From Elusimicrobiales bacterium (GTDB lineage Bacteria; Elusimicrobiota; Elusimicrobia; Elusimicrobiales; UBA9959): DNA of 62,873 bases. Both the position numbers and the translations under genes were made by a program. The notes beneath the pieces were generated by a model. The model searched no databases and had not been told where the DNA came from. It saw only the letters and a list, made by a program, of their open reading frames with translations. Location: positions 1 through 62,873 of the forward strand of contig JAMPXK010000009.1 in NCBI GenBank assembly GCA_023701245.1, written 5' to 3'. Below, piece by piece: positions 10,036 to 16,740 of the stretch (position 1 is the first letter of the stretch; the number at the start of each line of letters is the position of its first letter).

Positions 10036-11403
10036 CTATCTGGCCGCCAGCGCCCCGGAATGCTTCCGGTAATGCTCCAGCAGGTCGTCGGCGATGGCCT
10101 TTATCTTTGCCCGGCTCTCGCCTTCCACCAGCAGGCGCAGCAGCGGCTCGGTGCCTGAGTAGCGGATAAAGATGCGCCCGTTGCCCTTCAGGCCGCTCTC
10201 CAGCCTGGACAGCTTGTCGGCGAAACCGGGCACCGCCTTGAAGGCGGGTTTGCTGGTCACCTTCACCTTCTCCACCACCTGCGGGAAACGGCTCCAGTGC
10301 CGGCGGAACCAGCTGAAAGGCCGGCCCATGTCGCGCACCGCGGCCAGCGTCTGCAGGGCCGTCAGGATGCCGTCGCCCGTGGGGGCGAACTCGCGAAAAA
10401 TGATATGGCCGCTGGTCTCGCCGCCCAGCTTCAGGTCTCCCCTCTCCATGGCGTCGGTCACGTTCTTGTCGCCCACCGGCACCTGGGCCACGCTTATGCC
10501 CTCGCTCTTCAGGTATTTCAGCAGGCCGTAATTGGACATGAAAGTGAGCGAAACGCCGTTGTTGGTGAGGCGGCGGCGGGCCTTCATGTACGGGGCGGTC
10601 ATGGCTATCACGTCGTCGCCGTCCAGCTGGGCCCCTTTCTCGTCGGCGAACATGCAGCGGTCGGCGTCGCCGTCGAAGCTGATGCCGCAGAAGGCGCCCC
10701 ATTTAGCGGCTTCTTTGGCCATTTTTTCGGTATGGAGCGCGCCGCAGCCCATATTGATGTTCTTGCCGTCGGGCTTGTCGCCTATCACTTTTACTTTGGC
10801 GCCCAGGTCGCGGAAGATGCGCGGGGCTATCTTGTAAGCCGCGCCGTTGGCGCAGTCCAGCAGGATCTTCAGGCCCTTCAGCGTGAAGCCGGGCGGCAGG
10901 GTGCACTTGAGGAAGTCCTCGTAGTCGCGGGTGAAATCTTTTTTATGCAGGCCGGGATGGGACGGGCGGAAAACCAGCGGCTTCCTGCCCAGCAGCAGGC
11001 GCTCCATCTTTCCCTCTATGGCGTCGTTGAGTTTGAGCCCGTCGCTGGAAAAGAACTTTATGCCGTTGAACTCGGGCGGGTTGTGGCTGGCGGAAATGAC
11101 TATGCCGAAGTCCGCGTTCTCGCGTTTTACCAGGTAGGACACGGCCGGCGTGGGAATGATGCCCAGGTCCACCACCTTGAACCGGCTGGCCCCCAGCCCC
11201 TCCACCAGGTACTTCTTTATCAGCCGCCCGGAGGCGCGGGAATCCATGCCTATGAGCACTACCGGTTTGCCCAGGTGGCCTTTCTTCTTATATTTCGGCA
11301 GCACCAGGGAGGCCGCGTAGCCGATTTTGCGTATAAAGTCGGGAGTAAAGGGGTAGTCCCAGGTAATGCCGCGTATTCCATCCGTGCCGAAGAGTTTTCC
11401 CAT
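10036..11403 (-). CDS. glmM: Phosphoglucosamine mutase
   Basis: Converts glucosamine-6-phosphate to glucosamine-1-phosphate. The N terminus GKLFGTDGIRG, the phosphoserine loop VISASHNPPEFNG (Ser106), metal loop SFDGDADRC, sugar loop GGETSGHIIF and C-terminal phosphate-binding RYSGTEPLLRLLVEG are all intact. 455 residues. It is the first gene of the minus-strand operon, behind an AT-rich divergent promoter region shared with a tRNA gene. An AGGACG element lies before the ATG. Confidence 0.96.
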   Translation of the reverse strand: MGKLFGTDGIRGITWDYPFTPDFIRKIGYAASLVLPKYKKKGHLGKPVVLIGMDSRASGRLIKKYLVEGLGASRFKVVDLGIIPTPAVSYLVKRENADFGIVISASHNPPEFNGIKFFSSDGLKLNDAIEGKMERLLLGRKPLVFRPSHPGLHKKDFTRDYEDFLKCTLPPGFTLKGLKILLDCANGAAYKIAPRIFRDLGAKVKVIGDKPDGKNINMGCGALHTEKMAKEAAKWGAFCGISFDGDADRCMFADEKGAQLDGDDVIAMTAPYMKARRRLTNNGVSLTFMSNYGLLKYLKSEGISVAQVPVGDKNVTDAMERGDLKLGGETSGHIIFREFAPTGDGILTALQTLAAVRDMGRPFSWFRRHWSRFPQVVEKVKVTSKPAFKAVPGFADKLSRLESGLKGNGRIFIRYSGTEPLLRLLVEGESRAKIKAIADDLLEHYRKHSGALAAR

Positions 11404-11414
11404 TGAGCTCGTCC

Positions 11415-11460
11415 TGCTTTGAAAGCGGATAATATAATTTTATATTATATCATTACCGCA
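11415..11460. promoter_or_regulatory. Divergent AT-rich promoter, glmM (-) and tRNA-Ser (+)
   Basis: An almost pure A/T block separates glmM from the first tRNA. On the plus strand TTGAAA (11419-11424) is followed after 16 bases by TATATT (11441-11446), about 40 bases before the tRNA. On the minus strand several TATAAT/TATATT boxes point toward glmM with room for a leader. The choice of box is inference. Confidence 0.6.
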
Positions 11461-11486
11461 AGGGGCGAGGTAGGCCCCGGGCGCCT

Positions 11487-11577
11487 GGAAGGATGGCCGA
11501 GCGGTTTAAGGCGCCGGTCTTGAAAACCGGTGTACGGTTAATCCGTACCGTGGGTTCGAATCCCACTCCTTCCGCCA
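11487..11577 (+). tRNA. tRNA-Ser(UGA)
   Basis: Cloverleaf with acceptor GGAAGGA (11487-11493) pairing with TCCTTCC (11567-11573), discriminator G and an encoded CCA. The anticodon arm CCGGT-CTTGAAA-ACCGG gives anticodon UGA. A long variable arm (GTACGGTTAATCCGTAC) marks it as class II serine. The T arm contains GGGTTCGAATCCC. Confidence 0.97.
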
Positions 11578-11807
11578 GTTATTCCTTGAAGTAAGCGGCG
11601 GGCGCTACATCCGCGGAAGCCCGCCGGCCCTCTGAGGAGGGGTTCAGCGAACGGGCCGCCGAAGGCGGCAGAGCGAGCGGCGAAGGGGAACGACGTTCCC
11701 CTTGCAGGGTGCGCGAAGCGCACAATTCAGTGTTCAGGCACCGGGCCCGCACCTTGTAAGGCCCGGCGGTTAATCCGCCCCGAGCGAAAGCGAGGGGTGC
11801 GACAGAT
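11578..11807. other. Hairpin-rich spacer between the two tRNA-Ser genes
   Basis: No gene is supported here. It holds several perfect short hairpins: GCCGCC-GAA-GGCGGC near 11656-11670, AAGGGGAAC-GAC-GTTCCCCTT at 11683-11703, and GTGCGC-GAA-GCGCAC at 11709-11723. None has a U-run. A minus-strand frame that reads SGIRTHGTD is tRNA antisense, not a gene. Confidence 0.6.
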
Positions 11808-11892
11808 GGAGAGGTGTGTGAGTGGTTGAAACAGCAGGTCTCGAAAACCTGTAAGGGTCAAACCTTCGAGGGTTCGAATCCCTCCCTCTCCG
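11808..11892 (+). tRNA. tRNA-Ser(CGA)
   Basis: Acceptor GGAGAGG (11808-11814) pairs with CCTCTCC (11885-11891), discriminator G. The anticodon arm CAGGT-CTCGAAA-ACCTG gives anticodon CGA. A long variable arm is present and the T arm is GAGGGTTCGAATCCCTC. Unlike the first tRNA-Ser, CCA is not encoded (GAA follows), so it must be added by the CCA enzyme. Its 3' end is duplicated at 12130-12149. Confidence 0.96.
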
Positions 11893-11894
11893 AA
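11875..11894 (+). repeat. 20-bp repeat, copy 1 (in the tRNA-Ser(CGA) 3' end)
   Basis: CGAATCCCTCCCTCTCCGAA, spanning half of the T arm and the acceptor 3' strand. The identical 20 bases recur at 12130-12149 in the same orientation. Duplication of a tRNA 3' end is the usual mark left by integrase-mediated insertion. Confidence 0.9.
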
Positions 11895-11967
11895 TTTTTT
11901 CTTCGTAAAAAATTCTTTGTGTCCGGGAAGAAGCGCAGGATAACGTAGTCCACCCCGAACCATTTAA

Positions 11968-11995
11968 AGAAAGCCCCGCAAGGGGCTTTCTTTTT
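11968..11995 (+). terminator. Intrinsic terminator after tRNA-Ser(CGA)
   Basis: Perfect ten-base arms AGAAAGCCCC and GGGGCTTTCT around a GCAA tetraloop, followed by TTTT. This is a clean rho-independent terminator for the plus-strand tRNA transcript, 75 bases past the tRNA. A weaker A/T hairpin sits directly after the tRNA at 11893-11916. Confidence 0.88.
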
Positions 11996-12000
11996 GGCGA

Positions 12001-12149
12001 GGAGAGGAGCGCGACATAATGATGTCGCGCGGGAGGGATTCGAAAGGCGGAGCCGCGAGGCCAGCTGGCCGCAGCGGCGAGCCGGGGTCGCGGGCACTGA
12101 GGCGCGACGGTGCCGAAGCGACCTATGACCGAATCCCTCCCTCTCCGAA
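12001..12149 (+). repeat. tRNA-Ser-derived structured element or decayed tRNA copy
   Basis: The element begins with GGAGAGG, the same acceptor 5' strand as tRNA-Ser(CGA), and ends with the same T-arm/acceptor 3' strand. Between them GGGAGGGATTCG (about 12030-12041) is complementary to CGAATCCCTCCC (12130-12141), and GGAGA pairs with TCTCC beyond that. A hairpin GCGCGACAT-AATG-ATGTCGCGC interrupts the left arm. The interior holds the palindrome GGCCAGCTGGCC. No anticodon arm is recognisable, so it is not a working tRNA. Confidence 0.6.
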
Positions 12150-12323
12150 GATTTCCGCTTTTTCCTTTTTAAGATCCTTGTCGTATTCGCAATCCACATT
12201 TGATTTTGTGAATTTCTGAAGGTGCAACACAATCCTGTGACTTATTGCCGGCTCGTGAACCTCAAAACTCATCAAGCTAGGGGTTTCTGCAAAAAACAGT
12301 TCAACTGTTTTTTTAACACACAC
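12123..12323 (-). pseudogene. Truncated gene fragment (HExAIsHR / VDCEYD family)
   Basis: A frame of about 66 codons whose interior reads like a real protein: SFEVHEPAISHRIVLHLQKF then SNVDCEYDKDLKKEKAEIF. I recall a family of uncharacterised, possibly nuclease-like proteins with H-E-x-A-I-x-H-R-L-A..YL followed by VDCEYNR. That recognition is from memory. A plausible ATG is at 12272. After EIF the frame enters the 20-bp tRNA repeat (reading GEGGIRS) and stops, so the C-terminal part is lost. It lies 60 bases downstream of the island operon on the same strand. Confidence 0.5.
12130..12149 (+). repeat. 20-bp repeat, copy 2 (att-like, at the island edge)
   Basis: Exact second copy of the tRNA-Ser(CGA) 3' end. 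GC-rich sequence lies to its left and the AT-rich island begins immediately to its right. A minus-strand gene fragment runs out into this repeat, so recombination here probably cut that gene. Confidence 0.85.
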
Positions 12324-12385
12324 AAAAAGCTCTTCCTTGCTGCTGTCGATATATACAAAGTTTGGCAGATAGTATCATTGGCTTT

Positions 12386-13723
12386 TTATTTAAGCCCCTT
12401 GGATTCCTTCAGTATGGCTTCAATTTCTGGCGCATTCGGAATATCGTTGCTCAACGGGAAGACCTGGTAGGATTTTACGGCAACCTGGCCTTTCTCATTA
12501 CGATATAAGACGATTCGCCCCATATTTTGGAGATTCCCGCCGGACTGGACAATATTCGTGTCGCCAACCCTTATAGGCGTTTTAAGCAGTTCCTGTGAGT
12601 GTCCTGCAATTATCAGATCGATTTGAGGGAATTCCGCCGCAAGTCTTTTGCTTTCAGCAAGACCGGCATGAGCAAGAAGCACTAGAATATCAGCCTTTTT
12701 CCCCGCCTTTAACTCATCCTGCAATTTTCCGAACGCCAAGCGCTGGGCAAAATCTTCCGAATAAAGTGAAAATGTTTCTGGGTTGGCATAAGAAACAACT
12801 CTAACTTTTATGTCGCCTGCCGTTATGGTCTTTTCCATCATACCGGGCGCGGCGCCATTTAGCTTTACGTTCGAGGTTAATATAGGAAGTTTTTCATTAT
12901 CTATGGCTTTAGCTAAATCACTATAAACCAGTTCCTGGTCACCAGCGGCAATTGCATCGTATTTCGCCGCAGCCATAGCCTTCAAAATTAATGCGGCCTG
13001 TGCGGCAGTAACCCCATAGGGAAGAAAATCGCCGGAATCCAATAAGATGGTGTGCTTGTAGCTGGAGGTTTGTTGTTTGAAGAGAGAAACCAATTTTATG
13101 AGGCCGCCATACGGGTGTTTATAGCAATTGCACGATTCCAAATAGCCATTTATAGAACCAGTAAAAAAAATCGCCACCTCACTGATCTTTTGCCATTGTT
13201 TGTTACTCAACCTAGCGATCTTATCCTCTAATGAAGCTTTTCTTTTGTCATCGTATGACTCGGAAACGTATTCAATGGTGCCAGTTGGAGAAATAATAAA
13301 TATTTTGGGAACGACGACAAAGGCTCCGCGCATCAGGCCATACTTCTTTCCCATGGTTTTAGCTTTGGGGTCCCACAATACCGGGAATTGGATTTTTCTT
13401 TTTGAAACAAACCTTTCCAGTTTCTCCTTATCGCCATCAACGCCTACCAGGTACACGGCGACATTCCGGCCCTTAATCACCTCCGGCAGGTCGCTGATCT
13501 CTTTTTGGCAGCTATCGCACCAAGTGCCGAAAAAAGAAAGGATTACTGGTTTATCGTCTTGCAAGATATTGGAAAGTGAAACAGTTTTCCCATTAAGGTC
13601 CGGCAGTTCAAATTCTTGAGCCCACTCTCCTAGAACAAGACCTGAGGTAAGGCGCAATGGGGCAAACAGAAGCAATCCCGCCAAAACCCCTAGCGTGATA
13701 TGGCTTTTACTATTTTTCTGCAT
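12386..13723 (-). CDS. TlpA-like thioredoxin domain fused to 5'-nucleotidase-like domain
   Basis: 445 residues with an N-terminal hydrophobic export segment (residues 9-25). Residues 30-165 are a TlpA/ResA-type thioredoxin with FFGTWCDSC (Cys69, Cys72) and a KIFIISPTG strand. Residues 180-440 resemble the metallophosphatase part of UshA/SoxB proteins: GYLESCNC..PYGGLIKL, LLDSGDFL, AAGDQELVYS, VLLAHAGL and IIAGHSQEL. Several canonical metal ligands differ. The usual DxH is replaced by the GYLESCNC segment, GNHE reads GDQE, and GHxH reads GHSQ. Hydrolase activity is therefore doubtful. Its start overlaps the upstream gene by 34 bases. Codon and base composition are AT-rich like the rest of the island. 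Probably periplasmic thiol chemistry; substrate unknown. Confidence 0.75.
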   Translation of the reverse strand: MQKNSKSHITLGVLAGLLLFAPLRLTSGLVLGEWAQEFELPDLNGKTVSLSNILQDDKPVILSFFGTWCDSCQKEISDLPEVIKGRNVAVYLVGVDGDKEKLERFVSKRKIQFPVLWDPKAKTMGKKYGLMRGAFVVVPKIFIISPTGTIEYVSESYDDKRKASLEDKIARLSNKQWQKISEVAIFFTGSINGYLESCNCYKHPYGGLIKLVSLFKQQTSSYKHTILLDSGDFLPYGVTAAQAALILKAMAAAKYDAIAAGDQELVYSDLAKAIDNEKLPILTSNVKLNGAAPGMMEKTITAGDIKVRVVSYANPETFSLYSEDFAQRLAFGKLQDELKAGKKADILVLLAHAGLAESKRLAAEFPQIDLIIAGHSQELLKTPIRVGDTNIVQSGGNLQNMGRIVLYRNEKGQVAVKSYQVFPLSNDIPNAPEIEAILKESKGLK

Positions 13724-15027
13724 GCGTCTTTTATCCCGCTGGAATTGGCCGATTCGCTTTCATATGAGGCGATTATCTTGCCGGTTTCCACATCAAGCAC
13801 ATTAACCGAGACATAGTATGTTCCCTCAAGTTTTGATAGAGACCCGACAAGCATTAGTTTGACATTAAGCAGTTTGCCCATCTCAGCAGCACATTCCTGT
13901 TCAGTACAACCACTATTCTGGAATTTCTGTTCGGCCAATACAGTATCCATATTGGCCCTGTCCATCACATTAAATAGGCCAACAGACACAAGCTCTGTCC
14001 TTAAAAAGTTGGCTACGATAGCCGCATCCGCCTGTGACACATTTTGGCCGGTAAATTCTGCGACGGCCATATCAGTCCCGCTAGATATTCTTACAGCCTT
14101 AGCTTTGGCCACTACTTTGGCATTCGGAACCCAAATATTCCCAAAAGTATCCTTGGCTTTAGCCCCGAAAGCAAATGAGACCCCCGCTTTATGAGTTGTG
14201 CCAAGATCCCCATAACTCAAAAAAGCATAATCGAAACGCGTTTTACCCAGCCCAAGACCTAAGCCGAAAGTCAGTCCCCCGAAGTCTTCCTTAAACCTCC
14301 ACCCACTTCTTAATTTAACCGAGTCCGAAATTAAAACCTCTCCACCTGCATTGAGGCAGTTTCCGGCCTCGCCTTCTTTTTTAAAATCAGCTGCTAAAAG
14401 ATATTTTTTTTTGCCATACGCAATACCGAACCTGGACACTTTTGCGACCTTGTATCCAAATATTGTGCCGCCATAATTCTGAGCGGCTGCCCCAATACGC
14501 CAGCCTCCCAGCCTATATATTGCTCCGGCGTCGTAGACAGTAGCCCTGGACGACTGATCAGCTATCTTCTCACTATAAGATTTAAACGAGACGCCTAAAG
14601 CCAAAGCCCCAAATCTATAAGCTGCCGTCACTGGGATAATACTCCCTTGGTAGCCAAAAGTGTCGCCTGTATCATTTCCAAGAGAATCGTAAACCGGCTC
14701 ATCATTAGTTTTAAAAATGCTTGGGGACACATCGATAACCAGTTTTTTAAATGGATAGGTAAGGGCCACAGAATTTCCGCTGACATCCTGTAAATATACG
14801 TGGTGAACAAAAGAAATTTCTGGATGCTTAAAAAAAGCAATGCCTGCCGGGTTGTAATATGCACCAAAAGGCTCATCTGCTATCGCGGCGAAAGAATCAC
14901 CCATGCCTCCGGCCCGGGCCGATACCGGCAATTTTAAAAAGACTCCGCTTTCCTGAGCTGTCAGCTGGCTTGTGAAACCTAAAAATAAGGCAGTTAGGAG
15001 GAAACCGCAAAAAATATCCTTTCTCAT
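13690..15027 (-). CDS. PorV-like outer-membrane barrel with C-terminal CsgG/FlgO-like domain
   Basis: 445 residues. Signal peptide MRKDIFCGFLLTALFLGFTSQLTAQ, then the PorV/PorQ-type signature SARAGGMGDSFAAIADEPFG followed by YYNPAGIAF, and many alternating beta strands (GIAYGKKKYLLAADFKK, LTFGLGLGLGKTRFDYAF) to about residue 295. From about 310 the sequence changes to a CsgG/FlgO-like fold: DMAVAEFTGQNVS, ELVSVGLFNVMDRANMD, then LMLVGSLSKLEGTYYVSVNV. PorV proteins are outer-membrane shuttles for C-terminal-domain cargo in type IX secretion. The CsgG fusion is unusual to me. ATGA overlap with the upstream LamG/FlgD-like gene suggests they work together. Confidence 0.8.
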   Translation of the reverse strand: MRKDIFCGFLLTALFLGFTSQLTAQESGVFLKLPVSARAGGMGDSFAAIADEPFGAYYNPAGIAFFKHPEISFVHHVYLQDVSGNSVALTYPFKKLVIDVSPSIFKTNDEPVYDSLGNDTGDTFGYQGSIIPVTAAYRFGALALGVSFKSYSEKIADQSSRATVYDAGAIYRLGGWRIGAAAQNYGGTIFGYKVAKVSRFGIAYGKKKYLLAADFKKEGEAGNCLNAGGEVLISDSVKLRSGWRFKEDFGGLTFGLGLGLGKTRFDYAFLSYGDLGTTHKAGVSFAFGAKAKDTFGNIWVPNAKVVAKAKAVRISSGTDMAVAEFTGQNVSQADAAIVANFLRTELVSVGLFNVMDRANMDTVLAEQKFQNSGCTEQECAAEMGKLLNVKLMLVGSLSKLEGTYYVSVNVLDVETGKIIASYESESANSSGIKDACRKIVKAISR

Positions 15028-16499
15028 TTTTTAACTCCGATTTTCCTAACTTCTTTGCCACCTGGATAGACATAATGCAGGAAATACATGCCTGGCACAA
15101 CATAACGTCCACTATCATCCTTGCCATCCCAGTCCTTCTGCATAATCCCAGTACCGGAATTCCCATCGAACAATGTTCTTATGTGTTTGCCCGACAAATC
15201 AAATATTCTCAATGACACGTTGCCCGCACGCGGGACATTGAAGGAAATTTTAGCGGTTCCTCCGGCTATGGGATTAAACAGATTATCTCCGAGAGTAATT
15301 TCAGATTTTCTCTGCGGTTTTTGCTCCGAAGATTCAAGTAAAGCAAAATTCAATAGTGTGTCGGCACTTGGAACTATCCCGATCTTTGTCACTGTCTGAT
15401 AACCTGGGGCAGAGGCACGGACATCATAGGTCCCGGCAGGGAGATCAATTACATAATTTGATGAAGTTATAAAGTTGGCCACCACGTTCCCGTTCTGCAA
15501 TGCTTCAACCGTATAATTCTGAATTGCCGTCACACCGTCATGTTTTGTTACTCTGCCGGAGAGGACACGACTGGAGAAAATAGCGGAAATTTCATCTGCG
15601 CTTAAACTCCTGTTATAAACCCTAACCTCATCAATTCTTACCTGCCCCGTTTGGGCTAATGCGTTCCCAATAATAATATCCGCGCTATTTGCAGAAGCAC
15701 TGTAGACATCACTACCGGTAGAATAGCTGGAATTTAAGCCGCCATTTGTAAAAAAACTAAGAAAATATCCGCTTCCTGTGTAGGGAGAAAATGCTGCATG
15801 GGTCCAAGAATCAAGAGGGACTTCTTGCTGACTACTGTGCCATGACCCATCCGCTCCATGAAGATCGTGTTTGTATCTGACTTCAATAGGGTAATGCCAT
15901 GAGTCTAGTGCCATAGCCCATCCCACAGCAGTGTATTTTGAAATAATACTGACAGGGTTTTGTGACGCAGGCTTTATCCAAGCCATGATGGTAAAATTAT
16001 TTGTCAAATCAAAATGCGCGTCATTGGGGATAGTTACAATATCGCCAACCCCGGTGAAATTCAAGGCTGTTCCGGTTCTCCCTGTGGTCCAAGCTGCGCC
16101 CGCAATAACGCCATGGTGTCCATAGCCAGAGGAATCAAACGCTTTTGTGCCAGCACCCTCATTAAAGCGCCAGTAACCCACAAGACCAGGCAATGCTGGC
16201 GATAGATGAACATTCAAAACATCCTGATTCACAAACGAAACTGTGCCCATAAACCTGGCGTTATATCCGATAGAAGAAACAAAAACATCATAGGTGCCCG
16301 CAGTTAAGTTAATAATATAATCCCCGTTTGAATCCGCAGTAGCAGAGTATTGCTGCACACCGCCTGAATATATTTCCACTAGTGCGCCTGGAATAGGGAT
16401 GCTGCTTGGCGACATGATTTTTCCGGAAATCGCCCATGCAGTTGTTGGCAGATTAGCACCTAAAACCACAATGGCGGCAATAAAATATTTTTTAAGCAT
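15024..16499 (-). CDS. Secreted LamG-domain protein with FlgD-like C-terminal domain
   Basis: 491 residues from ATG 16499, which places a signal peptide (MLKKYFIAAIVVLGANLPTTAWA) at the N terminus. A TTG eight codons upstream is less likely. Domains in order: carboxypeptidase-regulatory-like beta sandwich (about 24-95), LamG/concanavalin-like domain (about 105-310; GLVGYWRFNEGAGTKAFDSSG, GYGHHG, VRIDEVRVYNRSLSADEI), a second regulatory-like domain (about 315-385) and a FlgD-Ig-like C-terminal domain (VSLRIFDLSGKHIRTLFDG, WDGKDDSGRYVVPGMYF). FlgD-like ends of this kind are typical of surface-sorted proteins. First gene of the AT-rich island operon. Probable role: adhesion or glycan binding at the surface. 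Confidence 0.85.
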   Translation of the reverse strand: MLKKYFIAAIVVLGANLPTTAWAISGKIMSPSSIPIPGALVEIYSGGVQQYSATADSNGDYIINLTAGTYDVFVSSIGYNARFMGTVSFVNQDVLNVHLSPALPGLVGYWRFNEGAGTKAFDSSGYGHHGVIAGAAWTTGRTGTALNFTGVGDIVTIPNDAHFDLTNNFTIMAWIKPASQNPVSIISKYTAVGWAMALDSWHYPIEVRYKHDLHGADGSWHSSQQEVPLDSWTHAAFSPYTGSGYFLSFFTNGGLNSSYSTGSDVYSASANSADIIIGNALAQTGQVRIDEVRVYNRSLSADEISAIFSSRVLSGRVTKHDGVTAIQNYTVEALQNGNVVANFITSSNYVIDLPAGTYDVRASAPGYQTVTKIGIVPSADTLLNFALLESSEQKPQRKSEITLGDNLFNPIAGGTAKISFNVPRAGNVSLRIFDLSGKHIRTLFDGNSGTGIMQKDWDGKDDSGRYVVPGMYFLHYVYPGGKEVRKIGVKK

Positions 16500-16523
16500 A
16501 TTCAGGTTTTCCAAGAACAGCAA

Positions 16524-16740
16524 AAAGTATTATCAAACCCGCTAACCTTCTTAATTATACTACTTACAAATACCAGCACATCCTTAAACAAGTTTTTTCG
16601 GGAATCTCAACAAATACCCCCATGCACCGGAACAAAGTTTATTAAACGCTAAATTGGGCTCCTTGTTAAAAGTATGGCAAGACAGGGTGACAAATGGATG
16701 TCACATTAAAAAATCCATTTTTAATTTAATTTAGGTGGGT
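16524..16740. other. AT-rich upstream region of the island operon with alternative hairpins
   Basis: No gene. It presumably contains the minus-strand promoter of the LamG operon. Around 16686-16722 two overlapping stems are possible: GTGACA/TGTCAC with a six-base loop, and AAATGGAT/ATCCATTT followed on the plus strand by TTTTAATTTAATTT. They share bases, so only one can form at a time. This resembles an attenuator, but no plus-strand gene precedes it. Confidence 0.4.

Noticed and set aside
11538-11723. Minus-strand frame ending GIRTHGTD beside tRNA-Ser(UGA)
   Set aside because: It is the antisense of a class II tRNA, a well-known source of false proteins in databases. Start context and composition are not gene-like.
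11893-11916. A/T hairpin directly after tRNA-Ser(CGA) as main terminator
   Set aside because: The stem is all A/T apart from its ends and the U-run is inside the stem; the GC hairpin at 11968-11995 is far stronger.
12130-12149. Intact prophage or integrative element
   Set aside because: Only 255 bases separate the repeats and no integrase, excisionase, relaxase or phage gene is present. At best a remnant.
11727-12232. Minus-strand frames reading EGGIRTLEG and EREGFEPS
   Set aside because: Antisense of tRNA-Ser(CGA) and of its 20-bp repeat. They also run through the terminator hairpin.
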